Source: Actinokineospora globicatena (GTDB lineage: Bacteria; Actinomycetota; Actinomycetes; Mycobacteriales; Pseudonocardiaceae). From it: a DNA stretch of 64,000 nucleotides. The notes beneath the pieces were generated by a model, which saw nothing but the letters and a program-made list of their open reading frames with translations, was not told the DNA's origin and did no database searches. Made by a program: the position numbers and the translations under genes. This document shows positions 6,836 through 17,939 of this stretch, piece by piece. How positions within the stretch are numbered: the first letter of the stretch is position 1; every line of letters begins with the position of its first letter. The stretch covers positions 62,001 through 126,000 of the forward strand of contig NZ_JAMTCR010000005.1 in the NCBI RefSeq assembly GCF_024171945.1, in the 5' to 3' direction.

Positions 6836-7843
6836 ATGGACCTGGTGTTGCCGCCGGCGTTGCCGTTGGGGGGAACGGTTGCTGTGGTGTCGCCGTCAGC
6901 GGCGGGGATGGGGGAGTTGCCGGTTGAGGCGGGGCGGGGGGTTGGGGCGCTTCAGGCGCTTGGGTATGAGGTGCGGGTGATGGGGAACGCGCGCGGGGTT
7001 CGGGGGTGGACGTCGGGGACGGTGGGGGAGCGGCGGGAGGACTTGCATGCCGCGTTCGCTGACCCGGGGGTCGACGCGGTGTTGTACGCGCTCGGGGGGC
7101 AGCATTCCGCCCAGTTGCTCCCGACGCTCGACTTCGACTTGATCGCGGCGAATCCGAAGGTGTTCTGCGGGTATTCCGACGCGACGACGTTGCTCGCCGC
7201 GGTGCACCAGCGGACCGGGCTGGTGACGTTCTACGGGCCCGCGCTGATCCCGCAGTTCGGGGAGTTGCCCGAGCCGTACCCCGAGACCGTCGAGCACTTC
7301 ACCCGCGTGGTGGGGACGGCGGCCCCGGCGGGTGTGCTGCCCCGGTTCGACTACGAGGTCGTCGACCTGGACTTCGACCGCAGGGAGCGCGAGCAGCGGC
7401 CCAGGGACCGCCGGGAACCGCAGCCGCGCAAGGTGTTGCGCCGCGGGCGGGCGCGGGGGCCGGCGTTGGCCGCGTGCCTGCCGTCGTTGTGCACCCTCGT
7501 CGGCACGCCGTGGATGCCAGATCTGGCGGGTCGGGTGTTGCTGTTGGAGACCCCGGAGCCGCCGTACTCCCCGGGGACCGCGGACGCCCACCTCTGGCAC
7601 CTGCGCAACGCCGGGGTGCTCGACGACGTCGCGGCCGTGGTGTTCGGCAGGCCGCTCGGGTGGTCGGCCGAGGAGGCCGTCGCGTTCGAGGTGGCCGCGG
7701 TGGACTGCCTCGAGGCTCTGTCGGTGCCGGTGGTCGCCGAGGTAGAATTCGGACATACAAACCCAATATGGACAATCCCGCTCGGAATTGACCTCGAGGT
7801 CGACGGCGACGAACTCGCCATCCTCGGCGCCGGGGTCCGCTGA
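6836..7843 (+). CDS. S66-family LD-carboxypeptidase / MccF-like peptidase
   Basis: A 335-residue cytoplasmic protein of peptidase family S66. The N-terminal domain ends at the nucleophile motif GYSDAT, with the expected ALGGQHSAQLL glycine-rich block before it. The C-terminal domain holds the glutamate region LLLETPEPPYSP and the catalytic-His motif FGHTNP. S66 enzymes cleave L-Lys-D-Ala-type bonds in murein tripeptide recycling, or inactivate microcin C-type peptide-nucleotides (MccF). The residues seen do not decide between these roles. GGGGGAGAA sits directly before the ATG. It is a single-gene unit with no linked toxin or peptidoglycan genes. Confidence 0.8.
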   Translation: MDLVLPPALPLGGTVAVVSPSAAGMGELPVEAGRGVGALQALGYEVRVMGNARGVRGWTSGTVGERREDLHAAFADPGVDAVLYALGGQHSAQLLPTLDFDLIAANPKVFCGYSDATTLLAAVHQRTGLVTFYGPALIPQFGELPEPYPETVEHFTRVVGTAAPAGVLPRFDYEVVDLDFDRREREQRPRDRREPQPRKVLRRGRARGPALAACLPSLCTLVGTPWMPDLAGRVLLLETPEPPYSPGTADAHLWHLRNAGVLDDVAAVVFGRPLGWSAEEAVAFEVAAVDCLEALSVPVVAEVEFGHTNPIWTIPLGIDLEVDGDELAILGAGVR

Positions 7844-8265
7844 CCGGTCGTTGTCAAGCCTGCCGATCGGGCCATGTCCTCACCGTTTCGCAGGTCGGCG
7901 CCGTGCGCGGCAAGTGGAGTAGTCCGCCCCAGGGGCGCCAAGATCTCTCCACCTTCGAGCCATCGCGGTGGGGTCTTGTCCGGTTGGTCTGTTAACTGGC
8001 CGGACTATTCGGTGAAATCGGTCCCAGGTCGTACATCCCGTGGTCACCCGGGGTGTAGTCGATCTTGGGCCCTGTGATGCGCCAGGCTCACGACTTGCCA
8101 GATGTTGACAGTTGTTCGGCCTCACTTTTGTTTTCCTTGACTCTCCCCTTGCCAAGACCAATGCTTCAGCGCGCTCGGTGCTGTCCTATTCCTCCCCTGC
8201 GGTGTTCTGCCCACGAGGCGGGAGCCGGTCGTGCCGTGCGCAACCCTGCACAAAGGAGCATTCGG
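7844..8265. promoter_or_regulatory. Upstream region of the M4-M28 protease gene
   Basis: About 420 bp without a credible gene. A TTGACA word at 8103 could be a -35 element for the protease gene, but no clear -10 follows at 17 bp. The last 30 bp hold the AAAGGAGC ribosome-binding site for the start at 8266. Confidence 0.35.
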
Positions 8266-11200
8266 ATGAAGCGCAGAACGATGGCGGCTGGTGTCGCCTT
8301 CGCCGTGCTGGCCGGGGGGACGGTCGCGTTGACCGTCAGCCCGGTGTTCGCCAGCCAAGGGCAGCAGGCCCAGGCCCAGGACCGCCAGGCGCTGGCGATC
8401 TCGGCCGCCGACCGCGCCGCGAACAGCGGCCTGGACGCGCTGGCCAAGGGCCCGGACGAGGCCTACTCCCGCGACCTGGTCAACCCCTTCTTCAACGACC
8501 TGTACTCGGTCTCCTACCAGCGCAGCTACCGCGGCCTCCCGGTCGTCGGCGGCGACGCGACCGTCCTGGCCGACGGCCAGGGCCGCGTCCAGGCCGTGAT
8601 GGCCGCGACCAAGTCGAAGGTGGCTGTCCCCTCCACCTCCGCCCGGGTCACCAAGGCCGCCGCCGAGCAGACCTCGCGCGGCCTGCAGGGCAAGACCACC
8701 AAGGTCGAGTCCTCGCGGCTGGTCGTCAAGGTCACCAACGACGCCCCCGCGCTCGCGTGGGAACACCTGGTGGTCGGCTCCACCAAGGAGGGTGGCCCGA
8801 GCCACCTGACCGTCTGGGTCGACGCCAACTCCGGCGCTGTGCTGGACAAGGTCGAGGACGCCGCCCACGGCACGCTGAACAGCGAGTGGAACGGCAACGT
8901 CAACATCGACACCACCAACTCCGGTGGCACGTACCGCATGGTCGACCCGAACCGCCCGGGTCTGCAGTGCGCGGACTACTCGAACAACACCGTCTTCTCG
9001 AAGTCCTCCGACTCCTGGGGCACCGGCAACGCCACCTCCAAGGAGACCGGCTGCGGCGACCTGCTCTACGGCGCCCAGCAGGAGTGGAACATGCTCCGCG
9101 ACTGGCTGGGTCGCAACGGCCACAACGGCTCCGGCCGCAGCTGGCCCGCCAAGGTCGGCCTGAACGAGCAGAACGCCTACTGGGACGGCTCGACCGTCAC
9201 CATCGGCCGCAACGGGTCCAACAAGTGGATCGCGGGCATGGACGTCGTCGGCCACGAGTACGGCCACGGCCTCGACCAGAACACCCCCGGCGGCACCTCC
9301 TCCGAGGCGGGCCTGGGTGAGGCGACCGGTGACATCTTCGGCGCGCTGACCGAGGCTTACGCCAACAACCCGAAGGACCCCGCGGACTACCTCGTCGGCG
9401 AGACGATCAACCTCGTCGGCAACGGCCCGATCCGCAACATGTACCAGCCGTCGCTGGTCAACAACGACCCGAACTGCTACAGCTCCTCGATCCCCAACAC
9501 CGAGGTGCACAAGGCAGCGGGTCCGCTCAACCACTGGTTCTACCTGCTGGCTGAGGGCACCAACCCGGGCAACGGCAAGCCGACCAGCCCGACCTGCAAC
9601 AACACCACGCTGACCGGCGTCGGCATCCAGACCGCGGGCAAGATCTTCTACGGCGGCATGCTCCTCAAGACCTCGGGCATGACCCACCGCAAGTACCGCA
9701 TCGCCACCCTGACCTCGGCGAAGAACCTGGACGCGACCTGCGGTCTGTACAACAAGACCAAGGCCGCGTGGGACGCCATCACCCTGCCCGCGCAGACCGG
9801 TGAGCCGACCTGCACCCCGTCGGGCGGCAACGAGTTCTCCCTGTCGCTGAACCCGTCCTCGGGCTCCATCGCCAAGGGCAACTCGGGCACCTTCTCCGTC
9901 GCCACCCAGACCACCTCGGGCTCGGCGCAGAACGTGAACCTCTCCGCCTCGGGTCAGCCCTCGGGCGTGACCGTGTCGTTCTCGCCGACCTCGGTGCAGA
10001 CCGGCGCCTCCTCCACCGCGACCGTCGCCGTCGCCTCCTCGGCCACCAACGGCACCTACACGATCACCGTGACCGCGGCGGGCGCCACCAGCCACACCGC
10101 GACCTACTCGCTGACCGTGACCGGTGGCACCGACCCGAACCCGAACCCGACCGCGCCGGACATCGACGTGGCCGCGGTCCAGGCGCACATCTCGCAGTTC
10201 GGCACGATCGCGTCGCAGAACGGTGGCAACCGCCGCGCCGGTAGCGCGGGTTACACCGCCTCCGTCGCGTACATCAAGGGCAAGCTGCAGGCTGCGGGCT
10301 ACACCGTGGTCGAGCAGACCTGCACCTCCGGCTGCGTGTACCGCTCGAACAACCTGATCGCGGACTGGCCCGGTGGCGACACCGCCCAGACCTACATGTT
10401 CGGTGCCCACCTCGACGGTGTCGCGGCAGGCCCCGGCATCAACGACAACGCCTCCGGCTCCGCGACGCTGCTCGAGGTCGCGCTCCAGCTCGCCGCCAAG
10501 AACCCGACCATGGCCAAGCACGTGCGCTTCGGTTGGTGGACCGACGAGGAGCAGGGCCTCAACGGCTCGAAGTTCTACGTGAACCAGCTGACCTCGGCCC
10601 AGCGGTCGCAGATCAAGGGTTACTACAACTTCGACATGGTGGCCTCGGTCAACGGCGGCTACTTCATCAACAACATCAACACCGCCGTCGCGACCCCGCT
10701 CAAGGAGTACTGGACCTCGCTGAACCTGGCTCCCGAGGAGAACACCGAGGGCGCTGGCCGCTCGGACGACTACTCGTTCCAGAACGCGGGCATCCCGTCC
10801 TCGGGCTACGCCTCCGGTGCCTCGGCCCGCAAGACCTCGGCCCAGGCGCAGAAGTGGGGCGGCACCGCCAACGGTGCCTACGACCCCTGCTACCACAGCT
10901 CGTGCGACACGGTGAACAACATCAGCGCGACGCACCTGAACCGGTCCGCTGACGGTGTCGCCTACGCGATCTGGAAGCAGGCGGTGGGCACCACGCCGAA
11001 CCCGACCAACGACTTCTCCGTGTCGTTGAGCCCGACCTCCGCGTCGGTCCAGCCGGGCGGCTCCACCACCACGACGGTGTCGACCCAGACCACCTCGGGT
11101 TCGGCGCAGAACGTCACCCTGTCGGCCACCGGCGCCCCCACCGGCGTCACCGTGTCCTTCAACCCGAGCTCGGTGCAGACCGGCGCCTCCTCCACCGCGA

Positions 11201-11772
11201 CGATCAACGTCGGTTCCTCGGTGGCGGCGGGCAACTACCCGATCACCATCTCCGGTGTCGGCTCCGCCACCCGCTCGGCGACGTTCAACCTGACCGTCGG
11301 CAGCACCAACCCGGGCAACTGCACCGGCTCGAACGTCATCGTCAACGGCGGCTTCGAGTCCGGCACCACGCCGTGGACCACCACCTCCGGTGTCCGCGAC
11401 AGCAGCGCCCAGGAAGCCGCGCGCACCGGTAGCTGGAAGGCCTGGCTCAACGGCTGGGGCTCCACCCGCACCGACAGCGCGGCGCAGACCGTCACCATCC
11501 CGGCGGGCTGCTCCAACTCGACGCTGACCTACTGGCTGAAGATCACCACCAACGAGACCGAGAACGTGGTCTACGACCGCCTCACCGTCACGGTGAACGG
11601 CACGTCGGTCGCCACGTACTCGAACGTCAACGCCGGTGGCGGCTACATCCAGCGCACCGTCAACGTCGGCTCCTACGCCGGCCAGTCCGTCACCGTGAAG
11701 TTCAACGGTGTCGAGGACGCCAGCCTGCAGACCAGCTTCCTCATCGATGACGTGGCACTGCAGACCAGCTGA
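8266..11772 (+). CDS. Secreted M4 metalloprotease fused to an M28 aminopeptidase
   Basis: An 1168-residue exported protein. Order: signal peptide 1-30; FTP/PepSY-type inhibitory propeptide about 45-180; M4 (thermolysin-type) catalytic domain about 200-505 with zinc motif HEYGH at 330-334 and ligand Glu352 (GEATGD); Ig-like beta domain about 520-620; M28 aminopeptidase domain about 632-905 with His715, Asp727 (NDNASG) and the Glu761-Glu762 pair in TDEEQG; a second Ig-like domain about 916-1010; and a C-terminal beta-sandwich 1018-1168. The start is ATG 8266, supported by AAAGGAG 8 bp upstream and the signal peptide, rather than upstream starts. Endo- and exopeptidase on one chain should give stepwise extracellular degradation of proteins. 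The M4 part and C-terminal domain are paralogous to the gene at 19378. Confidence 0.9.
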   Translation: MKRRTMAAGVAFAVLAGGTVALTVSPVFASQGQQAQAQDRQALAISAADRAANSGLDALAKGPDEAYSRDLVNPFFNDLYSVSYQRSYRGLPVVGGDATVLADGQGRVQAVMAATKSKVAVPSTSARVTKAAAEQTSRGLQGKTTKVESSRLVVKVTNDAPALAWEHLVVGSTKEGGPSHLTVWVDANSGAVLDKVEDAAHGTLNSEWNGNVNIDTTNSGGTYRMVDPNRPGLQCADYSNNTVFSKSSDSWGTGNATSKETGCGDLLYGAQQEWNMLRDWLGRNGHNGSGRSWPAKVGLNEQNAYWDGSTVTIGRNGSNKWIAGMDVVGHEYGHGLDQNTPGGTSSEAGLGEATGDIFGALTEAYANNPKDPADYLVGETINLVGNGPIRNMYQPSLVNNDPNCYSSSIPNTEVHKAAGPLNHWFYLLAEGTNPGNGKPTSPTCNNTTLTGVGIQTAGKIFYGGMLLKTSGMTHRKYRIATLTSAKNLDATCGLYNKTKAAWDAITLPAQTGEPTCTPSGGNEFSLSLNPSSGSIAKGNSGTFSVATQTTSGSAQNVNLSASGQPSGVTVSFSPTSVQTGASSTATVAVASSATNGTYTITVTAAGATSHTATYSLTVTGGTDPNPNPTAPDIDVAAVQAHISQFGTIASQNGGNRRAGSAGYTASVAYIKGKLQAAGYTVVEQTCTSGCVYRSNNLIADWPGGDTAQTYMFGAHLDGVAAGPGINDNASGSATLLEVALQLAAKNPTMAKHVRFGWWTDEEQGLNGSKFYVNQLTSAQRSQIKGYYNFDMVASVNGGYFINNINTAVATPLKEYWTSLNLAPEENTEGAGRSDDYSFQNAGIPSSGYASGASARKTSAQAQKWGGTANGAYDPCYHSSCDTVNNISATHLNRSADGVAYAIWKQAVGTTPNPTNDFSVSLSPTSASVQPGGSTTTTVSTQTTSGSAQNVTLSATGAPTGVTVSFNPSSVQTGASSTATINVGSSVAAGNYPITISGVGSATRSATFNLTVGSTNPGNCTGSNVIVNGGFESGTTPWTTTSGVRDSSAQEAARTGSWKAWLNGWGSTRTDSAAQTVTIPAGCSNSTLTYWLKITTNETENVVYDRLTVTVNGTSVATYSNVNAGGGYIQRTVNVGSYAGQSVTVKFNGVEDASLQTSFLIDDVALQTS

Positions 11773-11806
11773 CCGGGCAGGACAACTGAATAGGTAGTGC
11801 CGCTGG

Positions 11807-11838
11807 AGCGGGGTGGGACTCGCGAGTCCCACCCCGCT
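11807..11838 (+). terminator. Strong hairpin after the M4-M28 gene
   Basis: A perfect 14-bp stem (AGCGGGGTGGGACT and its complement) with a 4-nt loop lies 34 bp after the stop. There is no long T-run. Confidence 0.65.
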
Positions 11839-12125
11839 TCGCTGTTCGCTCCCGACGGGACCGCTTGCCTGCGGCGGAGTCGTTGTCGGGCCGCACTTCC
11901 TCAGGCGCTCGGTCCTCATCGGACTCCGAATGTCCGGGCCGTCGTTCGCAGGCTCTTGCCGTGGTCGCTGTGTGGACCGTCACACCCCGAAAACCCGCTC
12001 GACCCGGCCTCGGCGCCCGCCCCGACCAAGATCAACTCCGCGACCGGGGCCCGCCCTCCCGGGGTACGGGGTCCCACGTTCGAGACTATCGAATTCGGCC
12101 GGTTGTCAAGAGGGTCGCGCGCGGG

Positions 12126-12168
12126 CTGTGGATGGTTGGCGGGGTTGTGGACAACTCCTCCTGGGGGT
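12126..12168 (+). repeat. Intergenic element with DnaA-box-like TGTGGACAA
   Basis: Contains TGTGGA at 12127 and GGTTGTGGACAACTC at 12143-12157, whose TGTGGACAA is the complement of the actinobacterial DnaA-box form TTGTCCACA. The arrangement (TGTGGA, about 19 bp, TGTGGACAACTC, then CCTGGG) recurs at 32115-32155. It is either a DnaA-titration site or a dispersed repeat. The rest of 11839-12190 holds nothing recognised. Confidence 0.45.
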
Positions 12169-12190
12169 GGTGCCCGGCTGAAACGCGAAC

Positions 12191-12220
12191 GGGGCCGCCG
12201 CTCCGGAGAGTGGCGGCCCC
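12191..12220 (-). terminator. Hairpin after the tripeptidyl aminopeptidase gene
   Basis: GGGGCCGCC and its complement form a 9-bp stem with a 12-nt loop, 16 bp beyond the stop of the minus-strand gene at 12236. Confidence 0.6.
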
Positions 12221-12235
12221 GCGCGTGTTAGGCGA

Positions 12236-13768
12236 TTACTTCATCCAGCCGGGGACGCCCGGGAACGGGCCGGTGGGGCGGGGGAGGCCGGTGCTCGCGA
12301 TGGCGGGGCCGACCGGGGGTTCGACGGCGGCGCAGCGGGTGCCGTCGCGGGGGGTGCGCAGGGTGGTGAGGTAGGTGTCGGAGATGCCCTTCGTGCAGTC
12401 GGAGCGCGGGTACACGCCGTGGCCCCAGCCCTCGTAGGTGACCAGGACGGTGGTGTCGCGGCTCTGCCGGTGCGCGGACACGGCCCAGTCGATGCTGGTC
12501 GCGGGGTCGTGCACGGCGTTGAGCATCAGGATCTTCGGCGCGTCGGTGATGTTCAGCCGGTGTTGCGGGTTGGGGGGCTTGGGCAGTCCGATGCACCCGA
12601 TGGTCGTGGCGTGCCCGAGCACCGATCCGCGCATGTGCGGGGCGAGCCGGTTCGCGGTGGCGACCAGGCCCGCGACCTCGCGGTGGTCGCGTACCCGGAA
12701 GTCCCAGTCCTGGCAGAACACCGAGGTGAACGGGTTCTCGACGTACTCGGTCCCGGCCACCGCGGGCCTGGGCGTCGCGGGGACGTCGAGCGAGGCGAGC
12801 GCCGAGGCCAGCAGTGCCCAGTCGGGGCCGTAGAACGTGCCGAACGCGGCATTGGTGATCTCCTGCGAGGTGATCACCCTGGACGGCTCACTCGGGTCGT
12901 GCACCTCGCCGCGGTCGGCGCGCAGCAGCAGTTCGTCCCACCACTTGGCGACGTCCTTGCCGTGCAGCGCGCACGACGTGGTCCGCTCGCACCAGCGCAC
13001 GAACTCGGTGAACGAGTCCTCGGCGGTGGCGGCTGCGGTCGCGCCGAACTGGGCGATCTTGGCGCTGGGGTCCATGTTCGAGTCGATGACCATGGCCCGC
13101 AGGTTGCGCCCGAACTCCTCGGCGTACTGCTGGCCGATCCGGGTGCCGTAGGAGACGCCGAAGTAGTTGATCTTCCGCTCGCCCAGCGCGACCCGCAGCG
13201 CGTCGATGTCGCGCACGACCGACTTGGTGTCGACGTAGTCGAAGATCGGTCCGGTCTGGGCGCGGCAGTCGGCGGCCAGTTCCCGGTTGTAGGCGGCCAG
13301 CGCGTCGAACTCCCGCTGGTTGGCGGGGAACAGCGACGGCTGCCGCTGCACCACGTCGAGCGAGCACTTCACCGGCTGGCTGCGCGCCACCCCGCGCGGG
13401 TCGAACCCGATGATGTCGAACCGGGCCCGCACCTCCTCGCTGAAGAACTGCTCCGCCCCGAGCGCGAAGTCGACCCCGGACCCGCCGGGCCCACCCGGGT
13501 TGATCACCAACACCCCGATCCGCTTGCGCGGGTCGGTCGCCTTGCGCCTGGCCACCGCCAGGTCGAACTTCTCACCCCTGGGCTTCTGCCAGTTGATCGG
13601 CATCCGCACCGTCGCGCACTCGGCGTCCGCCCGCTCCGGACACGCCGCCCAGTCCACCCTCCCCCCACCAGACTCCTGAACCGGCTGCGCCCCCGATAAC
13701 GAAGCGCTCCCCACCACCAACGCGACAGCCGTGGCCATCACACCAGCCACGCGGACCATAGACCGCAC
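12236..13768 (-). CDS. Secreted tripeptidyl aminopeptidase (S33, TAP-like alpha/beta hydrolase)
   Basis: A 510-residue exported alpha/beta hydrolase. After the signal peptide it carries the [24 protein letters not shown] opening typical of Streptomyces Slp/TAP proteins, an oxyanion-loop NPGGPGGSG, the nucleophile elbow GVSYGT, and a C-terminal TAP domain ending in the catalytic-His region [12 protein letters not shown]. Family members release tripeptides from exported protein N-termini. The start is probably GTG 13768, where GGAGG lies 6 bp upstream; starts at 13783 and 13804 are also open but have poorly placed Shine-Dalgarno sites. It sits between two secreted M4 proteases, consistent with joint extracellular peptide breakdown. 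Confidence 0.88.
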   Translation of the reverse strand: MRSMVRVAGVMATAVALVVGSASLSGAQPVQESGGGRVDWAACPERADAECATVRMPINWQKPRGEKFDLAVARRKATDPRKRIGVLVINPGGPGGSGVDFALGAEQFFSEEVRARFDIIGFDPRGVARSQPVKCSLDVVQRQPSLFPANQREFDALAAYNRELAADCRAQTGPIFDYVDTKSVVRDIDALRVALGERKINYFGVSYGTRIGQQYAEEFGRNLRAMVIDSNMDPSAKIAQFGATAAATAEDSFTEFVRWCERTTSCALHGKDVAKWWDELLLRADRGEVHDPSEPSRVITSQEITNAAFGTFYGPDWALLASALASLDVPATPRPAVAGTEYVENPFTSVFCQDWDFRVRDHREVAGLVATANRLAPHMRGSVLGHATTIGCIGLPKPPNPQHRLNITDAPKILMLNAVHDPATSIDWAVSAHRQSRDTTVLVTYEGWGHGVYPRSDCTKGISDTYLTTLRTPRDGTRCAAVEPPVGPAIASTGLPRPTGPFPGVPGWMK

Positions 13769-13974
13769 AGGCTTCCTCCCCATTCCACTGTCCACAATGT
13801 CCACTCACCCCAACGGGGCACCCCAAACGCTCCCAGCGCCGCGACACCCCCACAACGTGCTGGAGGACGATCTCCCGATCACACCTGGGAATGACCTCCC
13901 GTCACCCCGCCCCCATCCGGACCAGCACGCCACTTCGCCACCCGTCGAACCCGCTCTGCGGCATGATGATCAGC

Positions 13975-16900
13975 ATGGCTCTCACCGCGCGGTTCCAACC
14001 AGGGGCGACCCGGCGACCGTTCGTCAACCGCGAGTCCCTGATCGCCCGGTTCGACGCCATGCTGGCCGCCGCGGGCACCCGTCCGCAGGTGCTGCAGCTC
14101 AGCGGGGTCGGCGGGATCGGCAAGTCGCGGCTGCTCACCGAACTGCGCGCCCGCCTGGCCAAGGACCAGCCCGTCGCCCTGCTCGACCTGCAGGTCCCCT
14201 CGCAGCGGCAACCGGAGAACGCGCTCGCCGTGCTGCGCCACCAGTTCGGCGCCCGGAAGATCAAGTTCCACCGGTTCGACATCGCCTACACCGTGCTGTG
14301 GCAACGGCTGCACCCGCACCTGCGGGTCGCCGCGGACCTCGCCCTCGCCGAGCGCAGCGAGGTGCTCGGCGAGATCCTCAACGACGCCACCGGGATCCCG
14401 GTCTTCGGCACGGCGGCCCGGTTGCTGCAGACCGGCGCGGGCAAGATCCGGCGCAGCAGGCTCATCCAGTCCGACCAGACGCTGCAGGAGTTGGACCACC
14501 TGACGCTGCCCGCGTTGGAGGAGGCCGTCTCCTACCTGTTCGCGGGCGACCTCAAGGCGGGCGCGGACAAGCCGTACGTGTTGTTCGTCGACGCCTACGA
14601 GGCGCTGATGGGCGAGGGCCAGGCCGACGCCTGGTTGCGCGACGTGGTGGCGCAGCTGGACACCGGTCTCGTCGTCATCGCCAGCAGGGAACCCCTCGGC
14701 TGGGAGCGGCACGACGCCGAGTGGGCGACCCGCACGACCACCGTCCGCGTCGACGACCTGCCCGTGGCGGCGCGGCACCGGTTGCTGGCCGCCGAGGGCG
14801 TGGACGACGAGCGGGAACGCGACGCGATAGCCCGGTCCAGCGCGGGGGTGCCGTTCTACCTGCACCTCGCGATCGACGCCCGCAAGCGCTCCGGCGTGGC
14901 GACGGTGCACGAGCCGGTCGCACCCCAGGTGGTGCTCGAGCGGTTCCTCCTGCACGTCCGCCCGGACGAGGTCCGCACGCTCGAGCTGCTGAGCCTGCCG
15001 CGCACGTTCGACTTCGAGATCTTCCAGGCCCTCACCGAGCAGTGCGGCCTCCCCAGCCACCGCGACGCCTGGAGCTCGCTGATCGGCTACTCCTTCGTCT
15101 ACCCGACCGACGAGTCCGACCGCACGACCCGGTTCCAGTTCCACCAGCTCATGGTCGAGGCGCTGCGCGGCCGCATCGCCGCCGACGTGACCGCGGACCT
15201 GCACAGCGCGTTGCAGGACCTGTGGCTCGGCAGGGCGGAGACGCCGACCGACCGGGTCACCTCGCTGCGTGAGGCGGCGTACCACGGCATCCGCGCGGGC
15301 ACCGTCGACGACGTCGACCTCCTGCACTACGCGGACCGGATAGCGGCGGCGGGCGGGAAGCAGGGCATCGACGGGGTCTTGGCCGACCTGGAGATCTACC
15401 TGCGCCGTGCACGCGACCGCGATGAGGATGTGCGGTCGTTCGCCGATCTCACCCGCTGCCTGCAGGCCGAGGGCGCGCTGCTGCTCGGCGACGCCAAGTT
15501 GGCCAACGCCCTCACGGAGGACATCGACCACGGCACAACCGGACCGGTGGCCGAGCGGCTTGCCCTGGCCGCGGCGAACGCGCGCCGGATCCTCGGGCGG
15601 ACCGACGAGGCGCTCGCGGCCTACACGGCGCTGTGGACGACCGGGACCAGCCGCGCCCGCCTCGGCGCCGGGCTGTGGGCCGCCGACCTGCACATGGCCC
15701 AGGCGCGGTTCGCGCGCGCCATCGACCTGTGCGTCGAGCTGACCGACCTCGCCGACCCGGACGACCACGAGTTCCTCGGCGACGTCGCCAGGCTGCGCCA
15801 CCTCGCCTACCGGTTCGCCTTCGAGCCCGACCAGGCCGCGCACTACCTCGCGCTGGCCGAGACCCACTACCGCGCGGCAGGCACGGTGATCGGGCAGGCC
15901 AACGTGGCGACGAACGCCGCGGAGCTGCTGGCGATCACCGATCCGGCTCGGGCCATCGAGGCGGCGGGCAAGGCCATCGAGGTCCAGCGCGAGCTCGGTG
16001 CGTTGCACGAGCTGGGCAAGGCGTACACGGCGCTGGGCTTGGCGCTGATGTCCACCGGTGATCTCGACGCCGCCGAACGGACCTTCATCGATGCCTGCGA
16101 GACGTTGGACCGCGCCGGGTACCGGTCCGGCCGGGCGCGCGCCGAGCTGTTCCGGTCCGCGCTGCACGCCCGCCGCGGTGACAAGGCCTCAGCAGTGGCA
16201 GGCGTCCGCTGGACCGTCGCGGAACTCGAGGCGGCCAACGTCTACCCGACCCTCGTCCTGGTCGCGCGCGCCGCGCTGGCCTTGCTCGGGTGGACCGATC
16301 CCGAGGTGTCCGCCGCCGCGGTCCGAGCGCGCCGCGAGGTCCAGCCGCCCGACCCGGCACGCGATCTCGACCGCGACGCGCACCGGTTGATCGCGCGCGT
16401 GCTCGACGTGGACCCGGACGCCTACTACCGGGAGGCGTTGACCAGGACCGACGCGGCGGCGGGCTTCTACAACCACAACATCCGGGTGGAGAGCCCGACC
16501 GGTGCGGTGAACGTGCGCATCGCGATCGCGGGGGCGGACGTCATGGACCTGCGCCTGTGGCCGGAACCCGAGGTGCTGCGCGCGATCGAGCCGCACGTCA
16601 CCTCGGCGCCCCGCCTGCGGTGGGCCGCCACGGAGCCGGACTACCAGGTCCACGACTTCATCGACGGCGACCTCGTCGACCACGTCGCTCCGCGCGGGCG
16701 CCCAGTGCCCACCTCGGTGATCGGTGCCGTGGTCGGCCTGTTCGGTGAGCTGGAACGCGTCCCCGCCACGGCGCTGCCCCGACCGGACGGCTGGCCGGAG
16801 GATGACCCGGCGGCGTTCGCCCGGAGGTTGTCCGACGTGACCAGGGCCGTGCACACCGCTAATGCGGAGTCGTTCGCGCAGGTGTACCGCGACCTCGGTG

Positions 16901-17397
16901 TTCCCCGGGATCCGCTGGAATCCGCCCTCGCGGGCTGGGACACGCTGCGGCCACGGCCCTTCCGGTTGGTGCACGCCGACGTCCACCGCAAGAACATGAT
17001 CATCCGGCCGGACGGCGCGATCGCCGTCATCGACTGGGAGCTCGCGCTGTGGGGCGACCCGGTCTACGACGCGGCGGGCCACCTGCACAAGATGGGGTAC
17101 CTGCCCGACGAACTCGACTCGTTCCACTCCGCTTGGGCGGCAGCGGATCCACGAGCCGCCTCCGCGCCGTGGCAGGAAGACCTGGCCACCTACCTCGGCC
17201 ACGAGCGGATCAAGTCGGTGATCGTGGACGCGGTCCGGTACGCCAAGCTGATCGCCGAGGGCAGTCGGAATCCGGTGCAGGAACAGGAACTTGTCTCAAG
17301 CCTCGTGGTGAAGCTCCGCGCCGCACGGCTTGTGTGGGGGCAGTCCGAACCAGTTGAGCCGGATGCGGTTGAGGCTGCGTTGCGCGCTTGGAGGTGA
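13975..17397 (+). CDS. STAND-type NTPase with TPR region fused to a C-terminal APH-type kinase
   Basis: An 1140-residue soluble protein with an unusual domain order. Residues 30-330 form a P-loop NTPase: Walker A GVGGIGKS at 44-51 and a Walker-B-like VLFVDAYEA around Asp206. Residues 350-480 look like the winged-helix/arm part of STAND proteins, and 480-800 are TPR-like helical repeats. Residues 820-1120 are an aminoglycoside/choline-kinase-like domain: N-lobe strand [14 protein letters not shown], Brenner motif HADVHRKN (His1000, Asp1002, Asn1007) and metal motif IDWE (Asp1020). STAND proteins usually sense a ligand through repeats and switch an effector; here the effector slot holds a small-molecule or protein kinase. 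ATG 13963 and 13966 are alternative starts. It is followed by a small membrane protein and a convergent DNA methyltransferase. The function is unassigned. Confidence 0.82.
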   Translation: MALTARFQPGATRRPFVNRESLIARFDAMLAAAGTRPQVLQLSGVGGIGKSRLLTELRARLAKDQPVALLDLQVPSQRQPENALAVLRHQFGARKIKFHRFDIAYTVLWQRLHPHLRVAADLALAERSEVLGEILNDATGIPVFGTAARLLQTGAGKIRRSRLIQSDQTLQELDHLTLPALEEAVSYLFAGDLKAGADKPYVLFVDAYEALMGEGQADAWLRDVVAQLDTGLVVIASREPLGWERHDAEWATRTTTVRVDDLPVAARHRLLAAEGVDDERERDAIARSSAGVPFYLHLAIDARKRSGVATVHEPVAPQVVLERFLLHVRPDEVRTLELLSLPRTFDFEIFQALTEQCGLPSHRDAWSSLIGYSFVYPTDESDRTTRFQFHQLMVEALRGRIAADVTADLHSALQDLWLGRAETPTDRVTSLREAAYHGIRAGTVDDVDLLHYADRIAAAGGKQGIDGVLADLEIYLRRARDRDEDVRSFADLTRCLQAEGALLLGDAKLANALTEDIDHGTTGPVAERLALAAANARRILGRTDEALAAYTALWTTGTSRARLGAGLWAADLHMAQARFARAIDLCVELTDLADPDDHEFLGDVARLRHLAYRFAFEPDQAAHYLALAETHYRAAGTVIGQANVATNAAELLAITDPARAIEAAGKAIEVQRELGALHELGKAYTALGLALMSTGDLDAAERTFIDACETLDRAGYRSGRARAELFRSALHARRGDKASAVAGVRWTVAELEAANVYPTLVLVARAALALLGWTDPEVSAAAVRARREVQPPDPARDLDRDAHRLIARVLDVDPDAYYREALTRTDAAAGFYNHNIRVESPTGAVNVRIAIAGADVMDLRLWPEPEVLRAIEPHVTSAPRLRWAATEPDYQVHDFIDGDLVDHVAPRGRPVPTSVIGAVVGLFGELERVPATALPRPDGWPEDDPAAFARRLSDVTRAVHTANAESFAQVYRDLGVPRDPLESALAGWDTLRPRPFRLVHADVHRKNMIIRPDGAIAVIDWELALWGDPVYDAAGHLHKMGYLPDELDSFHSAWAAADPRAASAPWQEDLATYLGHERIKSVIVDAVRYAKLIAEGSRNPVQEQELVSSLVVKLRAARLVWGQSEPVEPDAVEAALRAWR

Positions 17398-17507
17398 TCG
17401 GAGTCTGGGAACCTGCGGCGGCGTTACCTGTTGCCACTTGGCCAGGGGCGGGTGTTCTTGGGGGCCTCGGTTGGAGCTACTGCGGATCAACGAGTGATGG
17501 GGAGAGC

Positions 17508-17939
17508 ATGGGGACGTACGGGCGGGAGTTGTTCTGGCGGTGGGCCGAGGGCGTGATCGTGGGGTCGTTCGCGGTGGGGGTGGTGGGGCCGGTGTCTTGG
17601 GTGTTGGGGGTGGGGGTTCCGCGGGCTTTGGGGGTGGTGGCTGAGGTGGCTGCGGGGGTGTTCGCGGTGGTGGTGTTGGGGTATTTGGTCGGCGGTGGGT
17701 TGGAGGCGGTGCGGCGGCGGGGGCGTGGGGTTGCGGGGGGTTTGGCGGTGCCGGTGGGTACTGGGCTGGTGGCGGCGTACCTCGTGGCTTGTTTTGTGAA
17801 TGTGGTGGCGTTGGCGGTTGAGCAGCGGTGGGTCGAGGTGATCCGGGACGTCGCTGTGGTGGTGGTTGTGGTGGTGTTGCCGGTCTACGTCGTGCTGCGG
17901 CTTGTGGGCGGCAGGGGAGCGCGGGCTTCAGCGGGGTGA
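17508..17939 (+). CDS. Small integral membrane protein
   Basis: A 143-residue protein with about four hydrophobic helices, separated by a basic loop (LEAVRRRGRG) in the middle and ending in a short basic tail. The ATG at 17508 is preferred because GGGGAGAGC lies just before it. It lies 110 bp after the STAND-kinase gene on the same strand, so co-transcription is possible. Its 3' end overlaps the convergent methyltransferase gene by 12 bp. No family was recognised. Codon use is very G/T-rich. A membrane partner of the upstream NTPase is possible but not shown. Confidence 0.6.
   Translation: MGTYGRELFWRWAEGVIVGSFAVGVVGPVSWVLGVGVPRALGVVAEVAAGVFAVVVLGYLVGGGLEAVRRRGRGVAGGLAVPVGTGLVAAYLVACFVNVVALAVEQRWVEVIRDVAVVVVVVVLPVYVVLRLVGGRGARASAG

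Noticed and set aside
8122-11919. Very long minus-strand open frame opposite the M4-M28 gene
   Set aside because: Its translation is Gly/Arg/Val-rich without motifs. It mirrors the strong codon bias of the real gene on the plus strand.
13879-16167. Long minus-strand open frame opposite the STAND-kinase gene
   Set aside because: No motifs, atypical amino-acid composition, and full overlap with a gene that has intact catalytic motifs.
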